Shown: piece by piece, positions 1 through 10,855 of the stretch
How the letters are laid out: the number at the start of each line of letters is the position of its first letter
How positions within the stretch are numbered: position 1 is the stretch's first letter
From: Arthrobacter sp. SLBN-112
GTDB lineage: Bacteria; Actinomycetota; Actinomycetes; Actinomycetales; Micrococcaceae
NCBI RefSeq assembly: GCF_006715225.1
Contig: NZ_VFMU01000001.1
Coordinates: 1,922,001-1,986,000 of the forward strand
Direction: 5' to 3'
DNA: 64,000 nucleotides
Position numbers and translations under genes: made by a program
Notes under the pieces: generated by a model
Told to the model about the DNA's origin: nothing
Database searches by the model: none
Seen by the model: only the letters and a program-made list of their open reading frames with translations

Positions 1-2075
<2,075 letters not shown>

Positions 2076-2087
2076 GGACCGGCACCA

Positions 2088-3248
2088 ATGACCGAGAAAT
2101 ACACCGCGCTTTACGACGAGCACAAAAAGCTCGGCGCATCCTTTACGGACTTCGGCGGCTGGCAGATGCCGCTCAAGTACAGCTCTGAACTTGCCGAACA
2201 CCACGCCGTCCGCAACGCTGCCGGCCTGTTCGACCTCTCCCACATGGGAGAGGTCTGGGTGACCGGCCCCGATGCCGCCGCCTTCCTGGACTACGCCCTG
2301 GTGGGAAAGATCTCCGCCATGGCCGTGGGCAAGGCGAAGTACTCGCTGATCTGCAACGAGGACGGCGGCATCATCGACGACCTCATCACCTACCGCCGCC
2401 CGGCGGGTGCGGGTACCGCACAAGGCAGTACCGACGTCTTCCTGGTGGTGCCGAACGCGGGCAACGCCGCCGTGGTCGCCGCAGCCCTGCAGGAACGGGC
2501 AGCCGGGTTCAATGTTGTGGTGGATGATGCCTCAGCCCGCACTTCCCTGATCGCCGTCCAGGGTCCCAAAGCCCAGGAACTCCTGCTGCGCCTGGTTCCG
2601 GCCGCGCAACACTCCCTGGTGACGGAGCTGAAGTACTACGCCGCGGTCGCCGTCCCGCTCCTGGTAGGTGGCACCGGCAAGGAACTGCTGCTTGCGCGCA
2701 CCGGATACACCGGTGAAGACGGGTTCGAGATCTTCGTGGACAACGACGACGCCCCGGCGCTGTGGCAGGCCCTGATCGCCATCGCTGACGATGGGGAACT
2801 GATCCCGGCAGGCCTCGCCTCCCGCGACTCCCTCCGCCTCGAAGCAGGAATGCCCCTGTACGGCAACGAACTGTCGCTGCAGGGCGACCCGTTCGCCGCC
2901 GGCCTGGGCGCCATCGTCGCACTCTCCAAGGAAGGCGACTTCGTGGGCAAAGCCGCCCTGGCAGCCATGAAGGAAGCCGGCGCCGGCAGCACCTCCGGCC
3001 GCCGCCTCGTGGGGCTCAAAGGCCAGGGCCGCCGCGCCGGCCGCGCGCACTACCCGGTCCTCAAGGACGGCACCACCGTCGGCGAAGTCACCTCCGGCCA
3101 GCCGTCGCCCACCCTCGGTTACCCCATCGCTATGGCCTACGTCGACGTCCAACACTCGGCAGCCGGCACGGCCCTGGACGTGGATCTCCGCGGCAAGGCC
3201 GAACCGTTCGAAGTCGTCGACCTCCCGTTCTATAAGCGCCTCAAGTAG
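2088..3248 (+). CDS. gcvT: Aminomethyltransferase, glycine cleavage T-protein
   Basis: The T-protein transfers the methylene group from aminomethyl-lipoyl-GcvH to tetrahydrofolate and releases ammonia. At 386 residues it is full length for the family. It opens with the typical HKKLGASFTDFGGWQMP segment, continues with LFDLSHMGEV, and ends in the GcvT C-terminal barrel (GEVTSGQPSPTLGYPIAMAYV). The ATG has an AAGGA ribosome-binding site about 10 nt upstream, overlapping the end of gcvP. It is co-transcribed with gcvP. The serine dehydratase downstream would deaminate serine made from glycine plus methylene-THF, a coherent glycine/serine breakdown route, although serine hydroxymethyltransferase is not in this window. 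Confidence 0.97.
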   Translation: MTEKYTALYDEHKKLGASFTDFGGWQMPLKYSSELAEHHAVRNAAGLFDLSHMGEVWVTGPDAAAFLDYALVGKISAMAVGKAKYSLICNEDGGIIDDLITYRRPAGAGTAQGSTDVFLVVPNAGNAAVVAAALQERAAGFNVVVDDASARTSLIAVQGPKAQELLLRLVPAAQHSLVTELKYYAAVAVPLLVGGTGKELLLARTGYTGEDGFEIFVDNDDAPALWQALIAIADDGELIPAGLASRDSLRLEAGMPLYGNELSLQGDPFAAGLGAIVALSKEGDFVGKAALAAMKEAGAGSTSGRRLVGLKGQGRRAGRAHYPVLKDGTTVGEVTSGQPSPTLGYPIAMAYVDVQHSAAGTALDVDLRGKAEPFEVVDLPFYKRLK

Positions 3249-3705
3249 CTCTTGGTGCTCCACGGTGGTCACCTTGGCCCTTCGGGTACGGCCTCCTCCG
3301 CGTGCCGCCCCGTGGTCACCTTCGCGGCGGCGGACCGGACATTTTCACGCGTGCTGCTCGTTCCTCGCTTTGACGCACGCTTTCGAAAAGTCCGGCTCCG
3401 CCGACGCTCGTGGGCACGTCGCCACGGTGCATAGGGCCATGGGCAGGCATAGGGAGGGCGCGGACAAGGTGTGTGTTTTCTTTCCTCGGCACTCACGATC
3501 GTTGTCAGCCTGCTCGTTGCCTGCTTGCCGCGTCGCTTTGGTGCCGTGTCCCTCGGAGTGGGCGGGGCATCCGGCAGCGTGCGTCTAAGGGAGCGTCACG
3601 TCCGCGCAGCGGGCGTCTTCGCGACCGAGCACGCAGAGGATGTCCTGCCCGCTCCACCCCAGCCACTCAGAGCGACTCGAACCAGATTTTTAGTTAGGAA
3701 TTGTC
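3249..3705. other. 457-nt gene-free region between gcvT and sdaA
   Basis: No convincing coding frame, tRNA, riboswitch or terminator was found here. The short open frames are low-complexity and lack ribosome-binding sites. GTGGTCACCTT occurs twice (about 3265 and 3311). The texture is less regular than the neighbouring genes. The only functional element I can place is AGGA at 3696-3699, the likely ribosome-binding site of sdaA. Possible contents are a long 5' leader, a decayed gene or a dispersed genomic repeat. Confidence 0.4.
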
Positions 3706-5154
3706 ATGGCAGTCGGAGTCTTTGACCTCTTTTCGATCGGCATTGGGCCTTCGTCTTCTCATACTGTGGGGCCGATGCGGGCTGCTGCGGTGTTCGCGGA
3801 GGAACTCAAGGCCTCGGGTGTGCTGGCTGGGGTGGGGGCGTTGCGGGTGGACCTGTATGGGTCGCTGGCCGCGACGGGGCACGGGCATGGCACGATGACT
3901 GCGGTCCTGCTGGGGTTGGAGGGGTTCCATCCGGAGTTGATCCTGCCGGAGGAGGTGGAGGAGCGGCTGGCCTCGATCGCGGAGACCGGGACGTTGAACC
4001 TGGCCGGTGCTGTGCCGTTGCCGTATGGGGTGAAGGATATGGTGCTGCGGCCGTTGACGGTGTTGCCGCGGCACACGAACGGGATGACGTTCACCGTGTC
4101 CGATGCAGAAGGTTCGGTGTTGCATGCGGCGACGTTCTTCTCGGTGGGTGGCGGGTTCATTGTCCGGGAGGGTGAGGAGGACGCGGCGCAGCAGGAACTG
4201 GACGCGTCCAAACAGGAACTGCCGCTGCCGTTCCGGACCGCCGCGGAACTGCTGGAGCACTGCGCGGTGACCGGGCTGGGCATCGCCGATGTCATGCTCG
4301 TGAACGAGAAGTCCTCCCGGGATGAGGAGCAGATCCGGGAGGGGTTGCTGCAGATCTGGTCGGTGATGGAAGACTGTGTGGCCACCTCGCTGAAGCGTGA
4401 GGGGGTGCTGCCGGGCGGGTTGAAGGTCCGCCGCCGCGCCCCGGACTGGTACGAACGGCTCAAGAAGGAATCCGCGCACACCCAGGACCACGACCAGGAC
4501 GAGCAGGAGGCGGACTGGGACGCGGTCCGCTTCGACCCCAGGTATTGGCAGGAGTGGGTTAATTTGGTGGCGTTGGCGGTGAACGAGGAGAACGCCTCCG
4601 GCGGCCGGGTGGTCACCGCCCCCACCAACGGGGCGGCCGGGATCATTCCCGCGGTGCTGTTCTACGCGCTGCACTTCGCCCCGGGCATGGACCAGGCCAG
4701 CCAGGCCGACCGGGACGATGTGGTGGTGCGGTTCCTGCTCGCCGCCGGCGCGGTCGGGGTGCTCTACAAGGAACAGGCCTCCATTTCCGGGGCCGAAGTG
4801 GGCTGCCAGGGCGAGGTGGGCTCGGCGTCGTCGATGGCCGCCGCTGGCCTGGCCGAGGTGATGGGCGGGACCCCGGCGCAGGTGGAGAACGCCGCCGAGA
4901 TCGCGATGGAACACAACCTGGGCCTGACCTGCGACCCGATCGGCGGGCTGGTCCAGGTCCCCTGCATCGAACGGAACGCGATCGCCGCCGCGAAAGCGAT
5001 CAACGCCGCGAAAATGGCGCTCTGGGGCGACGGCACCCACCGAGTCTCCCTGGACGAAGTCATCATCACCATGCGCGAAACCGGCAAGGACATGAGCTCC
5101 AAATACAAGGAAACCGCCATGGGCGGACTCGCCGTCAACGTCGTCGAATGCTGA
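3706..5154 (+). CDS. sdaA: L-serine ammonia-lyase (L-serine dehydratase), iron-sulfur type
   Basis: Converts L-serine to pyruvate and ammonia with a [4Fe-4S] cluster. At 482 residues it is the single-chain form with beta and alpha domains fused. The N-terminal beta domain begins [19 protein letters not shown]. The alpha domain carries the cysteines expected to ligate the cluster in [24 protein letters not shown] and [12 protein letters not shown] lies 6 nt before the ATG. The first 700 nt use unusually many GGG, GTG, TTG and CTG codons compared with the C-ending codons of the flanking genes, hinting at a separate origin. It is in line with gcvPT but 457 nt away, so it probably has its own promoter. 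Confidence 0.95.
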   Translation: MAVGVFDLFSIGIGPSSSHTVGPMRAAAVFAEELKASGVLAGVGALRVDLYGSLAATGHGHGTMTAVLLGLEGFHPELILPEEVEERLASIAETGTLNLAGAVPLPYGVKDMVLRPLTVLPRHTNGMTFTVSDAEGSVLHAATFFSVGGGFIVREGEEDAAQQELDASKQELPLPFRTAAELLEHCAVTGLGIADVMLVNEKSSRDEEQIREGLLQIWSVMEDCVATSLKREGVLPGGLKVRRRAPDWYERLKKESAHTQDHDQDEQEADWDAVRFDPRYWQEWVNLVALAVNEENASGGRVVTAPTNGAAGIIPAVLFYALHFAPGMDQASQADRDDVVVRFLLAAGAVGVLYKEQASISGAEVGCQGEVGSASSMAAAGLAEVMGGTPAQVENAAEIAMEHNLGLTCDPIGGLVQVPCIERNAIAAAKAINAAKMALWGDGTHRVSLDEVIITMRETGKDMSSKYKETAMGGLAVNVVEC

Positions 5155-5212
5155 CCCACCACCAACCCCGCACAGCACGGCGGGTGCGGCAGCTGACCGG
5201 CGTCCGCGGCGC

Positions 5213-5758
5213 CTAGTTGTGCACTGCCGCCCACCAGTTCAGGCTGGCAGCGAACACCAGCCATGAAACGTAGGGCAGCAGAAGCAGGCCGGCCGTCCGG
5301 CTGATGGGGCCGAAAAACAGGACCGTTACCGCGACGGCGGCAATCAGGGCAAGGATGATGATCAGCCCAAGCCACAATGCCGGCGTGCCGAGGGCAGGGT
5401 AGAGGGCAAAGAACGCCGGGGTCCAGGCGAGATTGAGGACCAGCTGGATGGCGTAGGCGGCCATCGCCGGCCGTGTCCTGTTGGTCCGCTTGCGCCATAC
5501 CAGCCAGGCGGCCACAGCCATTGCCGTATAGAGGATGGTCCAGACGGGGCCAAACACGCCGTTGGGAGGGGACCAGGGTGCCTTGTCCGCGGTGGCGTAC
5601 CAGCCCGAGACATTGGCCGCAGAAGCAAGGCCCCCAAGCGCCGCCACCAACAGGGACGCCACCAGGAAGCCGATGAGCGCGGCCACCTGAATCCCGGCGC
5701 TGTAGGGCTGCCTGCCGCTTCCCGTGCGAGTTGTGGTTTCTTCCCTATCCGGCCTCAT
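5213..5758 (-). CDS. TspO/MBR family membrane protein
   Basis: A 181-residue polytopic membrane protein of the TspO/MBR (translocator protein, tryptophan-rich sensory) family, which binds porphyrins and is linked to tetrapyrrole and stress responses. About five hydrophobic helices follow a charged N-terminus of some 20 residues. Family hallmarks are WYATADKAPWSPPNGVFGPVW and the tryptophan-rich end ASLNWWAAVHN. It is convergent with sdaA and divergent from the Fem gene at 5880. Its substrate here is unknown. Confidence 0.9.
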   Translation of the reverse strand: MRPDREETTTRTGSGRQPYSAGIQVAALIGFLVASLLVAALGGLASAANVSGWYATADKAPWSPPNGVFGPVWTILYTAMAVAAWLVWRKRTNRTRPAMAAYAIQLVLNLAWTPAFFALYPALGTPALWLGLIIILALIAAVAVTVLFFGPISRTAGLLLLPYVSWLVFAASLNWWAAVHN

Positions 5759-5864
5759 GCCTCAACCCTTGTTGAAGGCGAACATTGCCGTCAAGCCGGC
5801 GCCGGGCAACGCGGAGGGCACGCTGTCCCGCCATGCGGGGAAAAGCCGGAAGCACATCAGGCTT

Positions 5865-5870
5865 TAGACT
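5865..5870 (+). promoter_or_regulatory. Putative -10 hexamer (TAGACT) of the Fem-type gene
   Basis: TAGACT ends 9 nt before the ATG at 5880, so transcription would begin 2-4 nt upstream of the start codon. The same TAGACTTG string precedes pcrA at a similar distance (51155-51160). No clear -35 was found. This suggests a very short leader. Confidence 0.35.
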
Positions 5871-5879
5871 TGAGGCTGC

Positions 5880-7013
5880 ATGTCCGCACGCATCCAGAAG
5901 TACAGAAACCGCGCACAGACCCGATTGGACAAGGCCCCCTTGCGACAACTCAACGCACGTTTTGCCACCGCCGAGGAAATCGAAAACTGGGACAAGCACG
6001 TCACGGCCAACCCGAACGGCGGCAATATGCTGCAGTCCGCAGCCTATGCATCGGTCAAGAATGGAAGTGGCTGGAAGGTCCGGTTCCTGGTGCTGGAAGG
6101 CGACGGAAACGCCAGCTACAACCTGGTGCTGGAGAAGAGCTTCCCCGTTCTGGGACGGTTGTGGTACGTGATCAAGGGTCCTGACCTGGCGGCTGCAGCG
6201 GACCTTGGAGCCGCCCTTGAAGCCTGTGCATCCTTTGTCCGCAGCAGCAAGCTGAACGTCTTCACCATCAAAGTGGAGCCGGACATTGTCGATTCCGACG
6301 AGGCACAGAAAGAACTGCGCGAAGCCGGCTTGGTCAAGGCACCCAATATCCAGTCCAACGACTCCACCGCCCTGCTGGACATCTCGGGCTCGGAGGAGGA
6401 AGTCTTCAAAGCCATCTCCTCGCGCGCCCGCAACGCCGTCCGGCGCGCCGAGCGCGAGGGCTGCCAGGTGGTCCGGCAGGAACACGGACCTGAAACCTAC
6501 CGCGCCCTGTACGACCTGATGGCCAACACCGTCAACGCCAAGGGATCCATGCCCCTGCGCAGCTACGAATACTACGCACGGTTCTGGGACGAGTTCTGCA
6601 GCCGGGGCCAGGGGAATTTCTTCTTCACCTACGAGGACGGAAAGCCCAGCGTTGGCGCGTTCGTCATCAACTACGGTGCCAAGGCGACCTACAAGGACGG
6701 CGGTTCCACCCAGAACCGCAAGCAGTACGGGGACTCGCACCTGGTGCAGTGGGCAGCCATCCGGCGGATGCAGGAACTCGGCTGCACGGAATACGACTTC
6801 TGCGGAACCCCGCCGGCTGCGCGGATAAAGGACAAGACCCACAACCTCTACGGAATGGGCATGTTCAAGACCAGCTTCACCAAGACAGTCACCGACTTCG
6901 TGGGCTGCCACGACTACGTCCTGTCCCCGCTGCGGCACCGGCTCTGGGTCAAGGGCGGCGAAAAGGTCTTCCGCCGCATCGAAACCGCACGGACCGGCCG
7001 GCAGTTCTACTGA
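5880..7013 (+). CDS. FemAB/FemX-family peptidoglycan bridge aminoacyltransferase
   Basis: Predicted to transfer an amino acid from aminoacyl-tRNA to the stem-peptide lysine of lipid II, building the interpeptide bridge. The 377 residues contain two GNAT-like halves: an early NGGNMLQSAAYASVKNGSGW segment and a later acceptor-side GAFVINYGAKATYKDGGST followed by YDFCGTPPAARIKDK. There is no long coiled-coil insertion, unlike its neighbour. It lies 127 nt upstream of a second Fem protein, so two successive addition steps are likely. Which amino acid each adds cannot be read from the sequence. Confidence 0.88.
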   Translation: MSARIQKYRNRAQTRLDKAPLRQLNARFATAEEIENWDKHVTANPNGGNMLQSAAYASVKNGSGWKVRFLVLEGDGNASYNLVLEKSFPVLGRLWYVIKGPDLAAAADLGAALEACASFVRSSKLNVFTIKVEPDIVDSDEAQKELREAGLVKAPNIQSNDSTALLDISGSEEEVFKAISSRARNAVRRAEREGCQVVRQEHGPETYRALYDLMANTVNAKGSMPLRSYEYYARFWDEFCSRGQGNFFFTYEDGKPSVGAFVINYGAKATYKDGGSTQNRKQYGDSHLVQWAAIRRMQELGCTEYDFCGTPPAARIKDKTHNLYGMGMFKTSFTKTVTDFVGCHDYVLSPLRHRLWVKGGEKVFRRIETARTGRQFY

Positions 7014-7140
7014 CCTGCCACCGCCGCACCCCACAGCCAACGCGACCCCAAAGGTCCGCACGCCCCCGTGCGGCCCCCCGAACACCGCCCGTCCAGCGCG
7101 TGCCCGCCAGGCCGCGAAGAGTCCAGAAGAAGGTCACCCC

Positions 7141-8457
7141 TTGAATCCAGTTTCCGCCGCTACCGGGCTTGAGTACGCCAACCTCAGCGACGCCGACTTT
7201 GAGGCCTTCGCCCTGAAGCACCCGCAGAACAGCTTCCTTCAGTCCATCGATTTTGCCCGTTTCCAGCGCTCCCGCGGCCAGCAGGTGGAACTCTTCGGCG
7301 TCCGTCGCAACGGTGAACTGGTGGCAGCAGGAAAGCTGAACTACACCACCACCCGCCTTGGCTACACCGTCTGCGAATGCGCCAAGGGCCCCCTCATGGA
7401 CTACACGGACCGGAACCTGGTGGGTGACGTCGTCGAACTTCTCCGCAAACACGCGGCAGGCCGCAAGGCCGCCGAACTGCGGATCTCGCCGAACGTCCGC
7501 TACATAGCCCGCGACGCCGACGGCGCCGAGCACCCCGACATCGAGGACAACCGGCCGCTGGTGGCCGACCTGGAACGGCTGGGATTCCGGCACCAGGGCC
7601 TGGACATGAACTTCGTCAACGTCAACTGGATGTTCATCAAGAACCTGGTGGGCATCCAGGATGCCGAAGAACTGATCATGAGCACCAGCTACCGGACCCG
7701 CAAAGCGATCCGCAAGGCGGAAAAGAACGGCGTCTTCCTGGAACAGGCCACCCTGGAAACCCTGGACGATTTCTACGGCGCCCTGAGCCGGGCCGGAGAC
7801 GAAAAAGGATTCGTCTACCGTGAACGCGAATACTACGAACACCTGCTCCGCACCACCTCTGCGGAATTCACCAAGCTGATGATGGCCAAGATCGACATCC
7901 CGGCCTACCGGAAATCCATCACTGAGCGCCTGGCCATCGAGTCCGCCGCCGCAGCGGATCTCCGCCGTGAAGTGGAGGAGACCGGCAGCAAGAAGAAAGC
8001 CAACCGCCTCAAAGTGGTCCAGGACCTGGTGGACAGCTACGAGCGCAGCCTGAAGGACATCGAAAGGTTCCCCGATTCCGTGGGGACCGCCACCGTGGCA
8101 GCCATCCACTTCGTCTGTTACGGGGACGAGGTGGTGTGTGTCATCGGCGGCACCGTCCAGGACTACATCTACTTCAACGGCGCCACCTCCCTGTACTGGG
8201 GAATGATGCTGCATGCGCTCGAGAAGGGATACCCCAGGTACAACTTCTACGGCACCTTCGGCATCTCCGGCCAGGACGAGGAAGGCCACGGCGGCTACGA
8301 ATTCAAGAAGGGATTCGGCGGGGAAGTGGTCCAGCTGGTGGGCGACTTCGTCCTGCCGGTGCGGCCCGCCGTCTTCCATGCCAACCGCCTTGCCAGGTCC
8401 GCTGCGGCGGCTGCCCGCACGCTGCTGGGCAAGCTGCCCCTGAAGCGTGCAGCCTGA
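7141..8457 (+). CDS. FemA/FemB-family bridge aminoacyltransferase with coiled-coil arm
   Basis: A second non-ribosomal peptidoglycan bridge enzyme using aminoacyl-tRNA, 438 residues, a paralogue of the protein encoded at 5880. Residues about 255-310 form a charged helical insertion (rich in E, K, R and A, e.g. VEETGSKKKANRLKVVQDL) matching the antiparallel coiled-coil arm of FemA, thought to contact tRNA. The fold ends with YPRYNFYGTFGISGQ and a basic tail. The start is TTG at 7141, directly after AAGAAGG. The pair fits an A3-alpha peptidoglycan, typical of Arthrobacter. Confidence 0.9.
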   Translation: MNPVSAATGLEYANLSDADFEAFALKHPQNSFLQSIDFARFQRSRGQQVELFGVRRNGELVAAGKLNYTTTRLGYTVCECAKGPLMDYTDRNLVGDVVELLRKHAAGRKAAELRISPNVRYIARDADGAEHPDIEDNRPLVADLERLGFRHQGLDMNFVNVNWMFIKNLVGIQDAEELIMSTSYRTRKAIRKAEKNGVFLEQATLETLDDFYGALSRAGDEKGFVYREREYYEHLLRTTSAEFTKLMMAKIDIPAYRKSITERLAIESAAAADLRREVEETGSKKKANRLKVVQDLVDSYERSLKDIERFPDSVGTATVAAIHFVCYGDEVVCVIGGTVQDYIYFNGATSLYWGMMLHALEKGYPRYNFYGTFGISGQDEEGHGGYEFKKGFGGEVVQLVGDFVLPVRPAVFHANRLARSAAAAARTLLGKLPLKRAA

Positions 8458-8491
8458 CCGTCCATAAACCGCGTCCAGGGAGGAAACGGGC

Positions 8492-9979
8492 ATGACTGAC
8501 CGGCCCGCACGGCCAGGGCACAGGCCGAAGACTGACGGCCTGCCCAAGACTGAACCGCTGACCCCTGCGCAGCTTCGACAGGATGCTGCCGCCAAGAGGA
8601 TGCTGCGCCGCCTGGTGCAGGGGGAGAACCCGCCAACGGCACCGTTGAGCATCGTGGACCGGCTGGCGGGCAGCCCGTACGCCAACCCCACGATCCAGGT
8701 GGGCGGCGTGGACACGTCCGCCCGGAAGACCCTGGACTTTGCCCTGCACCTGGCCGAGACCATGTTCCGGTACGGTGCGGGCGCCCTGGAGGTGGAAACC
8801 AGCATCATCGCCGTCACCGCGGCACTGGGGCTGAAGAACATCGAAGTGGACATCACCAACCAGTCGGTGGGCATCAATTACGCGCCCAAGGACCAGACGC
8901 CCATCGCCTTGCTGCGTGTGGTGCGGTCCTGGACCAACAACTATGCGGGCCTGGCCAAGGTGCACCAGCTGGTCACGGACATCGTGGCCGGCGGCGTGGG
9001 CCGTGACGAAGCGATCCGCCGGCTCAACGAGGCCATCACCAGCCCCAAACCGTACCCGCGCTGGATGGTCACGGTGGCGTTCGGCATCTTCGCCGCCGTC
9101 TTCGTCGGCGTGCTGGGCGGCGGTCCCGTCTCCTCGGCAGTGGCGTTCGCGGCCAATATCGGCATCAGCCTGCTGGCCCGGCAACTCGGGCGCTGGCGGG
9201 TGCCGGACTTCTTCATCACCGCCAGTTGCTCCTTCGTGGTCACCATGCTGGCGCTGCTGCTGTGGCAGTTCGGGCTCACCGCGTCGCCGTCCATCGTGGT
9301 GGTGGGCGGCATCCTGCTGCTCCTGCCCACCGGCCGCCTGGTGTCCTCGGTGCAGGACGCCATCAACGGCTTCCCGGTGACGGCGGCCGGACGGTTCCTG
9401 TCCACCCTGCTGACGTTCGGCGCGATCGTTGCAGGAATTGCTGTGGCCTTCGTGGTGGGGGAGCTGACCGGGCTGCAGCGCATCGACGTCACGCAGACCT
9501 TCCCGCCCGCCTACGATCTGTGGGTCCTCATCATCTTCGTGGCCGCCGCCGTGATCGCCATCGGCATCACGGAACAGACCACCTGGAAGCTCCTGCTCCC
9601 CACGGCAGGCGTCGGCGTGGCGGGCTACCTTGTGCTGCTCGGCTGCGGCCTGCTCGGCATCGGCGACCGTTTCGCCCCCGCCATGGCCGCCGTCGTCATT
9701 GGCCTGCTGGCCAGGGTGGTGGCGCTGCGCATGGGGGCGCCCCAGCTGGTGGTGGCAGTCCCCGCAGCCCTTATCCTGCTGCCGGGCCTCACAATATTCC
9801 GGTCCATGTATGTCTTGACCGTCGAGGAGTCCGAAATCCTGGCCGGCGCGGGAGGAATGCTCAGTGCCGGGGCCATCGTGCTGGGAACGGCCGGCGGGAT
9901 CGTCCTGGGCGACGTGCTGGCCCGTCCGCTGACCCGCAGCCTGGCGAGCAATGAGCGGCGCCGGGCCCGCCGCCGTTAG
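8492..9979 (+). CDS. Threonine/serine exporter, ThrE family
   Basis: A 495-residue ThrE-type exporter expected to pump L-threonine and L-serine out of the cell. A cytoplasmic N-terminal region (DUF1212-like; GAGALEVETSIIAVTAALGL at about residues 92-111) is followed by about ten hydrophobic helices from residue 185 to near residue 480. LLPGLTIFRSMYVL lies in the second membrane half. An AGGAAAC ribosome-binding site precedes the ATG by 6 nt. It sits 34 nt after the Fem gene, so cotranscription is possible. Together with serine dehydratase and serC, serine handling recurs in this window. Confidence 0.9.
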   Translation: MTDRPARPGHRPKTDGLPKTEPLTPAQLRQDAAAKRMLRRLVQGENPPTAPLSIVDRLAGSPYANPTIQVGGVDTSARKTLDFALHLAETMFRYGAGALEVETSIIAVTAALGLKNIEVDITNQSVGINYAPKDQTPIALLRVVRSWTNNYAGLAKVHQLVTDIVAGGVGRDEAIRRLNEAITSPKPYPRWMVTVAFGIFAAVFVGVLGGGPVSSAVAFAANIGISLLARQLGRWRVPDFFITASCSFVVTMLALLLWQFGLTASPSIVVVGGILLLLPTGRLVSSVQDAINGFPVTAAGRFLSTLLTFGAIVAGIAVAFVVGELTGLQRIDVTQTFPPAYDLWVLIIFVAAAVIAIGITEQTTWKLLLPTAGVGVAGYLVLLGCGLLGIGDRFAPAMAAVVIGLLARVVALRMGAPQLVVAVPAALILLPGLTIFRSMYVLTVEESEILAGAGGMLSAGAIVLGTAGGIVLGDVLARPLTRSLASNERRRARRR

Positions 9980-9997
9980 CCTGCCGCCGCCGGTCCC

Positions 9998-10837
9998 CTA
10001 GATCTGGCCGACGGGGAGCTTCTTCTCGGCCTGGAATACATCCTCCACCCGGCCCTGCGCCCAGTACCCGGAGAGGGACACCTGCCGGCGCTCCAGGCCG
10101 CGCTGCTTGAAGAAGACCTCGCGGAGGGACTTCATGTAGCCGCGTTCGCCATGCGCAAACACATCCACAGTGCCGCCGGGCCACTCGGCCTCCGCCACTG
10201 CCTTGACCAGCAGGTCGCTGGAACCTGCCGGAGCGCCGTTGCGGGCCAGCCAGGTGATGTCCAGCCCGGCGGGAGCGGAGATGGGCTGGATGTCGGCCTC
10301 GGAACCAACCTCAAGGAAGGCAAGGCCCGTTGCGTCTGCCGGCAGCGCCTCGATGCATGCGGCGATGGCCGGCAGCGCCGCTTCATCTCCGGCGAACAGG
10401 TACCAGTCGGCGTCAGGGTTGGGGTTGTAGGCGCCGCCGGGGCCCGTGAATGTGAGGGTCTCGCCAGACTGGGCCGCGGCCGCCCAGGGACCCGCCAGGC
10501 CTTCGTCCCCATGGACTACAAAGTCAATGGCAAGCTCCCGGGCCTCCGGATCAACCCACCGCAGCGTGTAGGTGCGGGTGAACGGCCACTGTTCGCGCGG
10601 CATCGTTTCCCGGACAGCCCACAGGTCCAGCGGGGAGGGGTAATCCACGCCGGGCTGGGGGAAGACGATTTTCACGTACCTGTCCACGAAGCCGTTGTTG
10701 GTGAAGTCGCTGAAGCCCTCTCCGCCGGCCACGATCCGGACCATGTGCGGGGACAGTTGTTCCTTGCGCAGCACGGTCAGGTTGACCTGGGGGCGGCTCT
10801 TCTTCGTGGCGCTGGTGGCGGCAGGGACGGTGCTCAT
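9998..10837 (-). CDS. Siderophore-interacting protein (FAD-dependent ferric-siderophore reductase)
   Basis: A cytosolic NAD(P)H:FAD reductase that releases iron from imported ferric-siderophores. The 279 residues have the SIP order: an N-terminal FAD barrel with FTRTYTLRW, the DFVVHGDEGLAGPWA segment, then an NAD(P)-binding half and the C-terminal LSGYWAQGR. The ATG at 10837 is immediately preceded by a DtxR/IdeR-type iron box that covers a TAGGCT -10, with 6 nt from -10 to ATG, so the mRNA should be leaderless and iron-repressed. The promoter lies in the last codons of ung, so this gene need not depend on ung transcription. Confidence 0.93.
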   Translation of the reverse strand: MSTVPAATSATKKSRPQVNLTVLRKEQLSPHMVRIVAGGEGFSDFTNNGFVDRYVKIVFPQPGVDYPSPLDLWAVRETMPREQWPFTRTYTLRWVDPEARELAIDFVVHGDEGLAGPWAAAAQSGETLTFTGPGGAYNPNPDADWYLFAGDEAALPAIAACIEALPADATGLAFLEVGSEADIQPISAPAGLDITWLARNGAPAGSSDLLVKAVAEAEWPGGTVDVFAHGERGYMKSLREVFFKQRGLERRQVSLSGYWAQGRVEDVFQAEKKLPVGQI

Positions 10838-10855
10838 AAGGCAAGCCTAAGCTAG
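10837..10855 (-). promoter_or_regulatory. Iron box (DtxR/IdeR operator) and leaderless promoter of the siderophore reductase gene
   Basis: TAAGGCAAGCCTAAGCTAG matches 16 of 19 positions of the known consensus TWAGGTWAGSCTWACCTWA. On the minus strand it contains TAGGCT, a plausible -10 whose predicted start site is the ATG itself. Iron-loaded repressor bound here would cover both -10 and +1. The site overlaps the stop codon of ung. A candidate repressor of the right family is encoded at 30795. Confidence 0.82.

Noticed and set aside
3249-3705. Glycine riboswitch downstream of the glycine cleavage genes
   Set aside because: None of the conserved glycine-aptamer blocks could be found in this gap.
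3694-5178. A 494-codon open frame antisense to serine dehydratase
   Set aside because: The sense strand encodes an unmistakable enzyme; the antisense product is Arg/His/Pro-rich with no domain.
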